The notes under the pieces are model-generated. The model was not told where the DNA came from. It did no database searches and saw nothing but the letters and a program-made list of their open reading frames with translations. From Desulfovibrio sp. (GTDB lineage: Bacteria > Desulfobacterota > Desulfovibrionia > Desulfovibrionales > Desulfovibrionaceae): a stretch of DNA of 64,000 nucleotides. Location of the stretch: NCBI GenBank assembly GCA_030145055.1, contig JAQYWK010000004.1, positions 1-64,000 on the forward strand, given 5' to 3'. The stretch's first letter is position 1, and each line of letters starts with the position of its first letter. The position numbers and the translations under genes are program-made. Positions 53,179-63,251 of this stretch are shown piece by piece.

Positions 53179-55668
53179 TTACTTCTTATGTCTAGTGAAC
53201 CTGCTGAATATCGGCTCATTTGCAAATCTCAGGAAGTTTTGAGCATGTACGGATTTTCCGTCCATTACTCTGTAAGCTGCGAGCTTAAACACATCCTGAA
53301 CGACCATCCAAACTAAATTGTAGAGCCATACCCATAAAATATGAATCCAAGGGATAGCAGGAACCAGCCAACCCATACCGCAGATTACTGCCGCAAAAAG
53401 CTGAGTACCGGTAATTGCCCAGAATAATTTCGGAGCAGGGTGCGGTGATCTCCAGAAAGCTTTCTTTGTGCGGGTGACAAACAACATTAAATGACCACCT
53501 GCGACTAGTTGCAGGAATAGCATTGTCTGGAGCTGTTCTACCGGGTAGTGCAAGATATCTCGTCCAATCCAAAGCATTCCGAATGTCTCGATTACAGCGA
53601 GGAAGCCGAGTAGACTTGAAATACTGAGCACGCGTCCCATTTGCCATCGAACCGGCTTTGGATCAAGCCAAGTGTTATCGTATGCGATGGTCATAATCGG
53701 AATGTCGTCGAGAAGTGCAAGCATGATGATCATGACCGCTGTTAGCGGGTAGAAGTCAAAGACAAGGATCGCAAGAACCACAAAAGCCATAATATCAATG
53801 GTCATAGCTATGCGGTAAATGGTGTAGCTCATCATCCGTTCAAATATGCGGCGGGCCTCTTCCACTGCTTTAATTATGACCGACAAGCCCGGCTCTGTGA
53901 GGATCAAATCTGCGGCTGCACGCGCTGCGTCAGTTGCGCCGGAAACGGCAATGCCTGCGTCCGCCTGCTTGAGGGCCGGAGCATCGTTAACACCGTCACC
54001 TGTCATGGCAACTATATGACCGCGTTCTTGTAAGGCTTTTACTATTGCGTATTTATGTTCAGGGAAAACTCGCGCAAATCCGTCAGCATTTTCAATCATA
54101 TCAACTTGGCTGTCAGTCAGATGGGACGGGTCTGCATCTTCTCCGATTAATTCTGAAACGGGGAACATATTTGTCCCCATGCCTAGCTGTCCGGCTGTTT
54201 CGCGGCCAATGGCTGTATCATCACCTGTGACCATTTTCACTTGTATGCCGTGCTCACCAGCCTGAAGAATGGTGAGCTTAGAATCGTCACGCGGTGGATC
54301 AAATAGAGATAGTATTCCAAGGAATTCCCATTGTTTTCCATCAGAACTTTTAGCGACTCCAAGTGCACGAAATCCTTTAGACGCAAACTCATTTATCGAA
54401 TAGTTCGCTTTTTCACGCTCAGCTCCGGTTATATTTGCCAAGTCGAGCACTACTTGTGGCGCTCCTTTGGTCACTATGAATTTATCAGCACCCTTGGTGA
54501 TGGTTCCTTCTGTTCTTTTACGGATGGGATCAAATGGCGAAAAGAATGTTTGTTCATATCCGCTGAGTGTAGATTGATCTGTAATTCCTTTAAGTACGGC
54601 AAGATCAATTGCATCACCATTTTCCGCCTTTGACGCCAGCCCCGCCATCAGAATGAGGTTGTCTTTGTCAGGGGCTGAGAAAACAATCGGCTCACCTAGA
54701 TCCAGTTGATTCTTGGTCAGGGTTCCTGTTTTGTCGGAGCATAAAATATCAATTCCAGCCATTTCTTCGATGGCTTGTAGTTTGGACACAATAGCTTTTT
54801 TCTTTGAAAGCGATAGGGCGCCAAGAGCCATGGTTACTGAGAGAACTGCGGGCATTGCAACAGGGATGGACGCCACCACTAGAATCAGAACAAATTGGAT
54901 TAGCTTGATCAGCGGTTCGCCTCTAAGTAGTTCGGTGACTACAAGAATCATTGCAAGTCCGATGGCGATGAAAATTAAAAAATCTCCCACTTTCATTACA
55001 GCTTTCTGGAAGTGTGAAGCTGTACCTGCGCTCTCCACCAGTTTTGCGGTGCGTCCGAAAAATGTGTTAGCACCCGTTGCGGTTACGACTGCTTCCATTT
55101 CTCCTTGTTTCGCTACAGAACCTGAAAACGCCTCGTTTCCAGCTTTTTTATTGACGGGCAGGGATTCCCCTGTAAGAGCGGACTGGTCAACGCTCAGGTA
55201 CTCGCCTTGAGTCAAAACTACGTCCGCTGGTATAACATCACCAAGGCGGATGCGGACAAGATCACCCGGTACAAGGTTTGAAGCGTCTACTTCATTCCAT
55301 TCACCGTCGCGCAGAGCCCTAGCTTTCAAGGCCATTTGATTTTTAAGGGCATCAAGGGCGTTGGACGCTTTTGCTTCTTCCCAGAAACCTATGCCCGCAT
55401 TGAAAATAAGTAGAACTAGGATGATGGAAAAATCTACCCAGTCTTGTACTATAAGTGAGAGCAGCGCCGCCGCTTCGATCATCCACGGTATTGGACCCCA
55501 GAAATAACTGAGTAGTTTTTTTAGTGGGCTGACACTTTCACTCTTTAAAGCATTCTGCCCGTATTTATCGAGCCGAAGACGTATTTCCGGTGACGTTAGT
55601 CCTTCCGGTCCACATTTTAAGTCTGCAAAAATATTTTGAATATCTTGCACTGTTTCGTGTCTACCCAT
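53179..55668 (-). CDS. Plasma-membrane proton-efflux P-type ATPase (P3A)
   Basis: An 829-residue P-type ATPase of the PMA1/P3A proton-pump group. It has the actuator motif LTGES (165-169), the phosphorylation site CSDKTGTLT (Asp312), the nucleotide-binding KGAPQ, MVTGDD, and the hinge GDGVNDAPALKQADAGIA. There are about ten membrane helices, and the LDDIPIMTIAYDN element near residue 650 is typical of this group. It would export protons to build a proton-motive force. GGGGAAAAG precedes the ATG. Monocistronic between two terminators. Confidence 0.93.
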   Translation of the reverse strand: MGRHETVQDIQNIFADLKCGPEGLTSPEIRLRLDKYGQNALKSESVSPLKKLLSYFWGPIPWMIEAAALLSLIVQDWVDFSIILVLLIFNAGIGFWEEAKASNALDALKNQMALKARALRDGEWNEVDASNLVPGDLVRIRLGDVIPADVVLTQGEYLSVDQSALTGESLPVNKKAGNEAFSGSVAKQGEMEAVVTATGANTFFGRTAKLVESAGTASHFQKAVMKVGDFLIFIAIGLAMILVVTELLRGEPLIKLIQFVLILVVASIPVAMPAVLSVTMALGALSLSKKKAIVSKLQAIEEMAGIDILCSDKTGTLTKNQLDLGEPIVFSAPDKDNLILMAGLASKAENGDAIDLAVLKGITDQSTLSGYEQTFFSPFDPIRKRTEGTITKGADKFIVTKGAPQVVLDLANITGAEREKANYSINEFASKGFRALGVAKSSDGKQWEFLGILSLFDPPRDDSKLTILQAGEHGIQVKMVTGDDTAIGRETAGQLGMGTNMFPVSELIGEDADPSHLTDSQVDMIENADGFARVFPEHKYAIVKALQERGHIVAMTGDGVNDAPALKQADAGIAVSGATDAARAAADLILTEPGLSVIIKAVEEARRIFERMMSYTIYRIAMTIDIMAFVVLAILVFDFYPLTAVMIIMLALLDDIPIMTIAYDNTWLDPKPVRWQMGRVLSISSLLGFLAVIETFGMLWIGRDILHYPVEQLQTMLFLQLVAGGHLMLFVTRTKKAFWRSPHPAPKLFWAITGTQLFAAVICGMGWLVPAIPWIHILWVWLYNLVWMVVQDVFKLAAYRVMDGKSVHAQNFLRFANEPIFSRFTRHKK

Positions 55669-55752
55669 GCTTTTCCCCGCTATTTAAGGCTTATGCGAAT
55701 TGATAATTATTTGATCTATAGCACGGAGCGGCAGCTGATACAATCTTATATG

Positions 55753-55788
55753 AAAAAACCCCGACCTTCGTGTGAAGATCGGGGTTTT
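55753..55788 (-). terminator. Terminator after the tandem-Cache chemoreceptor gene
   Basis: AAAACCCCGA pairs with TCGGGGTTTT, with an inner CTTC/GAAG stem and a four-base loop. On the minus strand it follows the MCP stop (55818) and ends in a T-run. Confidence 0.85.
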
Positions 55789-55817
55789 CCTAATGTGTTT
55801 TATCGAGGCAGGTTTTG

Positions 55818-58082
55818 CTAATCGTTAGCTCTAAGTTTTTCAATCAGGTGCTTGAGGTCAGATGCAAGTCTTGCCAGTTCTCCGATGGCTTGATTCGCCT
55901 GCAACATGCCTTCAGCTGTTTCCGAAGAAACAATTTTGATATCGTCAATTGCCCTGTTGATATCTTCGCTGGCATTTGACTGTTCTTCCGATGCTGTTGC
56001 AATTGAGCGAACCTGATCCGAAGTGGAAAGAACCAGAGTGAGTATTTCGCTTAGTGAAGTTTTAGAGTCGTTTGCAAATCCGGTAGCCTTATTTACTGCT
56101 ACAACCGCACTTTCTACTGATTCTATATTCTTGGTGGCTCCGCCCTGAATGTTGCTGATTGCCTGGCCGACTTCCTTTGTCGCGTCCATGGTTTTCTCAG
56201 CCAACTTGCGAACTTCATCTGCAACAACCGCGAAGCCTCGTCCTGCATCTCCGGCCCTAGCGGCTTCGATTGCAGCGTTAAGAGCAAGTAGATTTGTTTG
56301 GTCTGCGATGTCGGTGATGACATTCAAAACAGTTCCAATAGCCTTTGCCTGGCTGCCTAGTTCATCCATATTTGATTTAAGAGTCTCAGAGTGAGAGTTT
56401 ACAGCTAAAATTGAATTAACGGAATTATCTACAATCGCTGATCCCGCCTCTGCATTTTGTCTTGTTTGGTCTGCGCTTTCTGCCGCTTCCGCTGCATTTC
56501 TCGCAACTTCAAGAACTGTTGCATTCATCTCTTCCATTGCAACTGCTGTTTCTGATATGCGTGCCTGCTGAGTATCGGTTCCTCGCGAAACTTCTTCAAC
56601 CTGAGCTGAGAGTTCTTCAGATGCGGATGAAAGGTCGTTTACTAAACCTTCAAGCATATTTGCGGCCTCAAGCATTCCTTCGGCCTTTGCTCTTTCTGCT
56701 TCGGCCTTTGCTTCGTTGGCTTCGACTGTTGCTTCTTGAGCTTTTAAAGTTTCCTCTCGGCTTTTATCGCTTAGTATGTTTGCTTCACTGATCTTTTCTT
56801 TAAGGCTTACAATCATTTGTTCAAGAGAGTCTTTCAGAATAGCCATTTCTCCTGAAAATTTGCCGGTTAGGGATAAGTCCAACTCACCAGCTGCGACCTT
56901 GCTTGAAAAGTCTACAAGGCTGTTTAGTGGTTTATTAAGCCCTTTGCGTATGGTGAAAATGCAGAACAGAGTCGCAAGAATAATGAACAGCACTGTTGAT
57001 AGAGCTGAATTCAGTTCGATACCGTGGATAGTCTTATCGAATTCATTCTTCTGCTTCGAAACCATGGTTTCAATATTATCTACATAGACGCCCATACCGA
57101 TAATCCATCCCCATGGCTTGAAGAGCTTTACGTATGATAGCTTAGGAGAATCTTTGTCGGCTCCAGGCTTGCTCCACCAGTATGAGACAAATCCTGAACC
57201 ATTGTTTTTTTGGACAGTTTCAACCATTTCCACAAATAAATGTTTGCCCTTGGTATCCTTAACTCCAGAAATATCCTTGCCATTCAAGGCTGGCTTGATG
57301 GGGTGCATAATCATGGTTGGCCCGGAATCGTTGATCCAGAAATACTTTTGTGTTCCGAGTCTCATCTTGGCTATTTGCGCAAGGGCTTCTGTTTTCATCT
57401 GAGCAGTAACGTCTTCTACCCATGATCCAGTTCCAATAATCCAACCTAATTCTGGTAGGAGTTTTACATACGAAATTTTTAATTTGGGTTCTTTTTCATT
57501 CGGGCGGGGCCATAGATAGGATACTGTTCCTTCTCCTTTGCTTTGAGCAATTTTAGTCATCTCTTTGATAAAGAAGGTTCCTTGAGAGTCTTTTAGTCCA
57601 GCTAAATCCTTTCCAATAAGAGATCTTTTCGGATGCATAACCATCCGGTTCTCGAGGTCATTTATCCATAGGTAGTTGTCATCGCCATAACGGGCTCCAT
57701 CAACTATGGCTTTAATTCTATCTTGAACAACGTCATCAGGGAGAATCCCATTAAATTTTTTGTATGTGGCTTCGGCTTGCGCAGCGACAGTATCGACAAG
57801 TTGTTTGAGGGATTCTAATTCTTGTTTCTTCAACCCTTCGATATCTTGCGATCTGTCATAGTAGGATTGAACTACGCTGTATGCTAGGTCTATAGAATCT
57901 TTTAGTTTATTTTTTTCTTCATCTTCTATTTCACCGCGATATTCACCTGAACGCTTATCAATGAAATTGTTTAGGTTGTAATTGAAAAAGGATGAAACAA
58001 ATAAACCTTCAATCAATAAAGCGGCAACAATTAAGATCGTAATCCTGACTGCTACAGATTGAAATGGCGAAATTTTTTTCAT
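55818..58082 (-). CDS. Methyl-accepting chemotaxis protein with tandem Cache domains
   Basis: A 754-residue chemoreceptor. Membrane helices at about 12-30 and 350-370 flank a large periplasmic region made of two clearly duplicated Cache_2-type modules ([18 protein letters not shown]...[11 protein letters not shown] and [17 protein letters not shown]...[11 protein letters not shown]). These are followed by HAMP, coiled coil and the conserved MA tip [35 protein letters not shown]. The ligand is unknown. GGAGGACC precedes the ATG. It is followed on the strand by its own terminator. Confidence 0.93.
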   Translation of the reverse strand: MKKISPFQSVAVRITILIVAALLIEGLFVSSFFNYNLNNFIDKRSGEYRGEIEDEEKNKLKDSIDLAYSVVQSYYDRSQDIEGLKKQELESLKQLVDTVAAQAEATYKKFNGILPDDVVQDRIKAIVDGARYGDDNYLWINDLENRMVMHPKRSLIGKDLAGLKDSQGTFFIKEMTKIAQSKGEGTVSYLWPRPNEKEPKLKISYVKLLPELGWIIGTGSWVEDVTAQMKTEALAQIAKMRLGTQKYFWINDSGPTMIMHPIKPALNGKDISGVKDTKGKHLFVEMVETVQKNNGSGFVSYWWSKPGADKDSPKLSYVKLFKPWGWIIGMGVYVDNIETMVSKQKNEFDKTIHGIELNSALSTVLFIILATLFCIFTIRKGLNKPLNSLVDFSSKVAAGELDLSLTGKFSGEMAILKDSLEQMIVSLKEKISEANILSDKSREETLKAQEATVEANEAKAEAERAKAEGMLEAANMLEGLVNDLSSASEELSAQVEEVSRGTDTQQARISETAVAMEEMNATVLEVARNAAEAAESADQTRQNAEAGSAIVDNSVNSILAVNSHSETLKSNMDELGSQAKAIGTVLNVITDIADQTNLLALNAAIEAARAGDAGRGFAVVADEVRKLAEKTMDATKEVGQAISNIQGGATKNIESVESAVVAVNKATGFANDSKTSLSEILTLVLSTSDQVRSIATASEEQSNASEDINRAIDDIKIVSSETAEGMLQANQAIGELARLASDLKHLIEKLRAND

Positions 58083-58260
58083 GGGGTCCTCCGGTTTATT
58101 TTCTGAACTTTATTTCGAAATGATAGTTTATATCATCTTAGTGCTAAAAATTTGTATATTTATATTATTATTCTATTGCAATTAAAGATTAAAGTCACGG
58201 TTAAATCACTTTTTAGGTGTTGTGGAGATGTTATTATCTGTTTAGGTCTTTTTTGTGCAT

Positions 58261-58294
58261 AAAAAAGGCAGACTCCTTTTGAGAGCCTGCCTTT
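58261..58294 (-). terminator. Terminator after the second chemoreceptor gene
   Basis: AAAGGCAG pairs with CTGCCTTT, with an inner CTC/GAG stem. On the minus strand it follows the stop at 58316 and runs into TTTTTT. Confidence 0.8.
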
Positions 58295-58315
58295 GAATGT
58301 CGTATTCTGTTAAAA

Positions 58316-60724
58316 TTAAGACTGCATGTTTCTGATTAAGGTCTTAATTTGGGAAGCAAGATTCGCAACTTCCTCAATCGCTTCTGCCGATTGTTCTGTT
58401 GCCTGCGCAGATTCCGCTGAAATCTGGTTTATCTCTTCAGTGGCTCTGTTAATTTCTTCACTGGTGGCAGACTGCTGTTCTGCTGCTGTTGCGATGCCAT
58501 GTATCTGATCAGCTGAAATTTCTACCATATGCACAATTTCATCTAGTGCTTTTCCTGATTTAGCTACAAGATCAGTTGATTCAACAATGGCCTCAACAGC
58601 ATTGTCAGTTGCTGTGATGTTTGTCCTTGTACTGGTCTGAATAGAAGAGATAGCTGCTCCAACTTGTTTGGTAGCATCCATTGTCTTTTCTGCCAGCTTG
58701 CGGACTTCGTCAGCAACAACCGCAAATCCACGTCCAGCCTCACCCGCTCTGGCCGCTTCAATCGCAGCGTTAAGAGCTAACAGGTTAGTTTGGTCTGCAA
58801 TGTCGGTAATGACATTCATAACTGCTCCGATGGATTCAGTCTGTACGCCAAGTTGTTCCATGCTTATTCGTAACTCTTCGGAGTTAGTTTCAAGAGATTT
58901 GATGGATCCAACAACTTGTTCAACCAGATCTTGTCCTTCAAGAGCTTTATCTTTGGTTAGCTTTGCATTTTCAGAAGCTTCGCTGGCATTGCGAGCTACT
59001 TCTAGAACAGTTGAGTTCATTTCTTCCATTGCTGTAGCTGTTTCACTGGCTCTTGCCTGCTGGGTTTCAGCTCCTCTACGGGACTCTTCAACCTGTGCGG
59101 ACAGTTCGTCAGCAGCTGAAGATAATTGGTCTGAGATTTCGTCAGCTTCGTTGGCAGTCTGCGAAACCTTGTCATTCTGAGCTTGAATCTCTTTTTCATT
59201 TTCCTTGATGGTTGTTACATCGTTCATAATTAAAAATGCACCGATGAGATCTTGGTCAAGGTCGTGGAGCGGAGCGGTGTCAACTACTACATAGAAAGTT
59301 TTACCCTGCTCAGTGGTTGCAGATATTTCTATGTCAGAGAAGCTCTTGCCTTTGCTTATACAATTTGCAATTGAGGACGTTATCTCAACATTTTTCATGA
59401 TATTACGAATAGGTTTACCTATGTAGTCTTTATCTGATCCGGAGTAGCCGAACTGATTGAGCATGTGTTGGTTGATGAATGTTATTTTCTCATCCAGATC
59501 AACAACGACACAGGGCAGAGTCAGTCCATTCAGGAGTCCACTTGAAAAGCCCAGCTTGTTTTTAAGCTCAAAGACCATTGCTTTAACTGAAGTGATGGTC
59601 TGTCCAATAACATCATCAACATCATACTCTAGTTCTGAATCGTAGTCGCCCTCGGATACCTTTGCTGTGAATATTGAAAGGTTTTTCAGGGGGCTTGTGG
59701 TTACCTTAATAAGAAGCATCAGGATAAAAATAGATATTGCTAGAGCGACAACCGCAATAATCACGTTGGTCATGAATATTTTTTTATCCACACCATGGCT
59801 CATTTCAGATTCATCCATGGTGAAAGCGAAAGACCATTTCCACGGAGCAAACTTGGCAATGTATGCAACTTTATCCGTACCTTTATAATTATATTCGACT
59901 AATCCGTGTGTAGTTTTTTTAAAATCATCCCAAAGTGCAAGATCTTTGATTGATTTACCTTTAATTGTCGGGTGAAGGAGTAAATCTCCTTTTTCATTAA
60001 AGATGGTCGCGTAACCTTTTCCTCCCACATTGGCTGCGTTGACAGACTTTTCGAATGCAGGAGTTAAAATTTTTCGTCCGACAAAAATGACACTTACAAT
60101 GTTTCCTCTTAAATCAGTAAGGGGCTTGTATGCAGTGATGTACCATGCATTAACAACGTAAGCAGTGCCGTAGTATGTTTTACCTGACATTACAGATTTA
60201 TATACGCCACTGCTGGAAGGAATGTATGTTCCCGTCGCGCGGTTGCCGTCTGTTTTAAGTACATTTGTGGAAACTCTGAGTAGCTTGCCGGGTAATACTT
60301 GGAAAACTGTAGCTGTTCCACCTATGTCTTTTTGTAGGTCATCAACCAGATCAAAGGAACCATTGATGCCGATGCCTCCAAATTCAAGCGTTGGAATGGA
60401 GACACTTTCACTTTGCTTGGTAATTTGGTTTGTGATGGTCATTTGGGTTGGATCTTTTTTATTCAACTTAGGAAAGCCCATCGAGAAAATTCTTTTGTCT
60501 AAGATATCGATGTCGGATTTTACTTTATCAATAACAATTTCATTCTGCATTTCCATCAGGGATAGGACGCTGTCCGCAATGGACTTCATTGAGGTTTCAC
60601 CAAGATTTTTCAGTTCACTTTTAACTTCAACTAGGTTGACCGTGGTCATCGAGATGATAGTTGCCATAACGATAGCTACAGATCCTAACATTAATTTTGC
60701 TTGAAATGACAACTTCTTAAACAT
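58316..60724 (-). CDS. Methyl-accepting chemotaxis protein, Cache plus PAS
   Basis: An 802-residue chemoreceptor. The N-terminal membrane helix (about 8-28) leads to a Cache_3-Cache_2 type periplasmic domain ([54 protein letters not shown]) and a second helix (about 320-345). HAMP follows, then a cytoplasmic PAS domain (about 395-510, [20 protein letters not shown]) and the MA tip [35 protein letters not shown]. The PAS domain suggests an additional intracellular signal. AGGAG precedes the ATG. No CheR/CheB genes here. Confidence 0.93.
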   Translation of the reverse strand: MFKKLSFQAKLMLGSVAIVMATIISMTTVNLVEVKSELKNLGETSMKSIADSVLSLMEMQNEIVIDKVKSDIDILDKRIFSMGFPKLNKKDPTQMTITNQITKQSESVSIPTLEFGGIGINGSFDLVDDLQKDIGGTATVFQVLPGKLLRVSTNVLKTDGNRATGTYIPSSSGVYKSVMSGKTYYGTAYVVNAWYITAYKPLTDLRGNIVSVIFVGRKILTPAFEKSVNAANVGGKGYATIFNEKGDLLLHPTIKGKSIKDLALWDDFKKTTHGLVEYNYKGTDKVAYIAKFAPWKWSFAFTMDESEMSHGVDKKIFMTNVIIAVVALAISIFILMLLIKVTTSPLKNLSIFTAKVSEGDYDSELEYDVDDVIGQTITSVKAMVFELKNKLGFSSGLLNGLTLPCVVVDLDEKITFINQHMLNQFGYSGSDKDYIGKPIRNIMKNVEITSSIANCISKGKSFSDIEISATTEQGKTFYVVVDTAPLHDLDQDLIGAFLIMNDVTTIKENEKEIQAQNDKVSQTANEADEISDQLSSAADELSAQVEESRRGAETQQARASETATAMEEMNSTVLEVARNASEASENAKLTKDKALEGQDLVEQVVGSIKSLETNSEELRISMEQLGVQTESIGAVMNVITDIADQTNLLALNAAIEAARAGEAGRGFAVVADEVRKLAEKTMDATKQVGAAISSIQTSTRTNITATDNAVEAIVESTDLVAKSGKALDEIVHMVEISADQIHGIATAAEQQSATSEEINRATEEINQISAESAQATEQSAEAIEEVANLASQIKTLIRNMQS

Positions 60725-60871
60725 TCACTGCTCCTAATGAAAAGTGTAATTACTGTTAAACCGTTTTCGAAAACTGTAAATTATGGCTAAAGTGTTATGA
60801 TGGGATTGAGGTCCGACCTGCTATATAGGGAATAGTCATCGAGGCTAGTTCAGTTGCAATCGAATTGCTAT

Positions 60872-61300
60872 CTATATTCCTGATCTTGAGAATTTTGCTA
60901 GCATCGTAACTATTGAACTCTCTTTTTCACCTTTTATCCGTGAAATTCTCGGAGCGGCTTTTGCGTAATATACAACGATATTATCTCCGGGAGATAATGA
61001 CTGCCACTTATTGCTACTTACACTTGCTATTTGCTCCCTCGCCTGTCCTAGTGGGTCTGTAAAACGATATAATATTAGTTGTGTTTCAGGTAAGTACGCT
61101 GATGACAGTTCCTTACTTGTCTTTCGGTCAAATTTTTCAATTACTATACCCACAACTTTGTTTTCTCCAAAAGATCTAATTCTTTCTACTCTGATTTCTT
61201 GGTATGGAATGAAAAAAAGTGCGCAAAACACTCCGATTGCTATTAAGCGGCTTATTTTGCGCATTAAAGAAGATGGACGCGATGTGTAAAAGAGGCTCAT
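60872..61300 (-). CDS. Small unknown membrane-anchored protein
   Basis: A 142-residue protein with one N-terminal membrane segment (LIAIGVFCALFFIPY) and a presumably periplasmic beta-rich part (VVGIVIEKFDRK, TQLILYRFTD, SPGDNIVVYY). The latter resembles the single-domain DUF3592 pattern, but the match is weak. The start is uncertain (MSLFY or MRKISRL). Downstream of lysE on the same strand by about 95 bp; no function can be given. Confidence 0.6.
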   Translation of the reverse strand: MSLFYTSRPSSLMRKISRLIAIGVFCALFFIPYQEIRVERIRSFGENKVVGIVIEKFDRKTSKELSSAYLPETQLILYRFTDPLGQAREQIASVSSNKWQSLSPGDNIVVYYAKAAPRISRIKGEKESSIVTMLAKFSRSGI

Positions 61301-61395
61301 GCATAAAGATTATCACTCGCAAGTCTGGCGTGCAAGGGGATAGTCCGTAATAGAGTATGGTCGGTAAATTTTGTAATGAAACGGGTTGCAATGCG

Positions 61396-62019
61396 CTATT
61401 TTGAAATTGCCATTTTTATCCCGAGGGCTATGAATACCACTCCGGAAACTGCTTCCAACCGCTTTTGAAATTTGTTGCCTGTTATAAAATGGCGCATTTT
61501 ACCAAGGGCAATGGCAATAAATCCGAGCCACAGTACTCCCATTGTGATGTGAATCATCAGCAAAATAAAAGATTTCTCAATGAGATTATCTGTCGGAGAT
61601 ATGAATTGAGGAAGTAAAGCTAGGTAGAATACCGCAACTTTGGGATTTAGGACATTAGTTAAAAAGCCTTCTTTAACTGATGCTGTGAGTTTTCGTTTGG
61701 TTTTAAGGGGGGCTGCCTGATATACTTTTGCTTGGGCCCTACTTCTTTTTAGAGATTGTATGCCGAGATATATTATGTAAAGCGCACCAGCAAGTTTAAC
61801 TAATTCAAATGCGGTAGCTGAGTTCATAAGGATTACGGAAAGACCCAGAGCAGAGGCCATTGCATGTACTAAGAGACCTAGATTAACACCTGCTACGGAG
61901 CCGAGCCCATCTGACGTTGAGCGCGTGAGCGTATTGTTAATTACGAGCATTGTGTCTACGCCGGGTGTGATAGTCAGTATCGCAACAATGGGAATAAATG
62001 CCAGAGTAAGTCCGTCCAC
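61396..62019 (-). CDS. LysE/RhtB-family amino-acid exporter
   Basis: A 207-residue inner-membrane protein with about six hydrophobic segments and the family motif PGVDTMLVINNTLTRSTSDGLGSVAGVNLGL near the start, then ALYIIYLGIQ and NPKVAVFYLALLPQF. Such proteins export amino acids or homoserine lactones. It starts with GTG, preceded by AAGGAG, 10 bp after the receiver gene, so the two are probably co-transcribed. The substrate cannot be read from sequence. Confidence 0.9.
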   Translation of the reverse strand: MDGLTLAFIPIVAILTITPGVDTMLVINNTLTRSTSDGLGSVAGVNLGLLVHAMASALGLSVILMNSATAFELVKLAGALYIIYLGIQSLKRSRAQAKVYQAAPLKTKRKLTASVKEGFLTNVLNPKVAVFYLALLPQFISPTDNLIEKSFILLMIHITMGVLWLGFIAIALGKMRHFITGNKFQKRLEAVSGVVFIALGIKMAISK

Positions 62020-62029
62020 TTGGTACTCC

Positions 62030-62440
62030 TTACATGAATCCGAATTTTTTCAATTCATCAATAATTTTTGCAGAGGTGGTCGGTTTAGTCATGTAGGAAA
62101 TGGCGCCACCTTGGAAAAAGGCTCTCGAAGCTTTGGTACTGTCATCAAGAGCTGTGGTTATAATGACTTTTACTTTTTGACTTTCAGTTAGCTGTAAATT
62201 ATTTTCGTGCGCTCTGATTTTTTCTAAAGTTTGAAGCCCATCAATGCCTGGTAGCATGATATCCATAAAGATGAGTTTGAACGGATTATCGGAACTCATA
62301 GCAGTCTTATACTTTTGAAGACCATCCTCGCCCGTGGAAGCGCTCTCGATGGCAATACTGTCTATCCCTCCCATATTTGTGAGGGTTTCATGCAGAAAAA
62401 TCATGCATGCATTGTTGTCTTCGACTACCAAAATTTTCAT
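62030..62440 (-). CDS. Stand-alone response regulator receiver (CheY-like)
   Basis: A 136-residue receiver domain with the acidic pair in VVEDN, the phosphorylation Asp in LIFMDIMLPG, the Thr in IITTALDD and the Lys in YMTKPT. There is no output domain, so it acts by protein contact or phospho-relay. It lies between gmhA and lysE on the same strand (gaps of 29 and 10 bp); no kinase is adjacent. Confidence 0.9.
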   Translation of the reverse strand: MKILVVEDNNACMIFLHETLTNMGGIDSIAIESASTGEDGLQKYKTAMSSDNPFKLIFMDIMLPGIDGLQTLEKIRAHENNLQLTESQKVKVIITTALDDSTKASRAFFQGGAISYMTKPTTSAKIIDELKKFGFM

Positions 62441-62469
62441 AACGCGCTCTTTTTTCTTTGCTATGTTTT

Positions 62470-63087
62470 TTATTCAGCGACCAAAAATGGTTCAAGTTCT
62501 GAAACTGCTTCAAAAAGGAAATGGTCAATGAGTTCGCAGAAAAGGTGGCCCACTGCAATGTGAACTTCCTGTACGATGGCTGTGTCTTTGCTTGGAACAC
62601 TTATGATGTGATTACATATAGGCAGCATTTCACCTGAGCTGAAACCCGTCATGCCGATGGTTACCATCTGCTTGCGCTTAGCTTCTTTTAAGGCATTTAT
62701 CACGTTAGGGCTTGTTCCGGAAGTGCTGATGCCGACAAGAACGTCCCCGGGGGCACCGAGAGCTGCAACCTGTTTTTCAAATATCATATCAAATGAATAA
62801 TCATTTCCGATTGATGTGATTATTGAGGTGTCGGTGGTCAGTGCTATGCCGGGAAGCGGTGGGCGTTCCAGCTTGAATCTATTCACCAGTTCAGCTGCTA
62901 AGTGCTGGCAGTCCGCAGCACTGCCTCCGTTTCCGCAAAAAAGAATTCTGGAACCTTGCGCGAGACGAATAGCCATTGTTCTTGATATTTCAACAACAAG
63001 CTGTGCGTCCTGCTCAAAAAAAGCTTCGCGAACTTCAAGTCCGGAGCGAGCATGATCAAGTACCTTTTGCAGGGCAGACTGTGACAT
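62470..63087 (-). CDS. gmhA: Sedoheptulose 7-phosphate isomerase GmhA
   Basis: A 205-residue SIS-domain enzyme that converts sedoheptulose 7-phosphate to D-glycero-D-manno-heptose 7-phosphate, the first step to the heptose of LPS inner core. It shows GNGGSAADCQHLAAELVNRF, the phosphate-binding STSGTSPNV and the IVQEVHIAVGHLFCELID end with catalytic Glu and His. AAGGAAAA precedes the ATG. It leads an apparent gmhA-receiver-lysE unit. Confidence 0.93.
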   Translation of the reverse strand: MSQSALQKVLDHARSGLEVREAFFEQDAQLVVEISRTMAIRLAQGSRILFCGNGGSAADCQHLAAELVNRFKLERPPLPGIALTTDTSIITSIGNDYSFDMIFEKQVAALGAPGDVLVGISTSGTSPNVINALKEAKRKQMVTIGMTGFSSGEMLPICNHIISVPSKDTAIVQEVHIAVGHLFCELIDHFLFEAVSELEPFLVAE

Positions 63088-63251
63088 ATATTTTCCTTAT
63101 GAATGTTTTACTTTGTACAATATGGAAGTTCCATTTATAGGAAATAAACTCTTGTGGCAATATGTCTAGTTTCTGCCCGCCATGTGAGCTGATCTTAAGT
63201 ATAATAACAAACTAAGCGATTTTGCCAACTAAAATAATGTTCGGGGATAAA

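Noticed and set aside
54713-55210. 165-codon frame antisense to the P-type ATPase
   Set aside because: It mirrors a strongly conserved coding region on the other strand and lacks initiation signals.
58668-59180. 170-codon frame antisense to a chemoreceptor
   Set aside because: Ala/Ser-rich mirror of the MCP signalling domain; the same shadow appears opposite the other two MCP genes.
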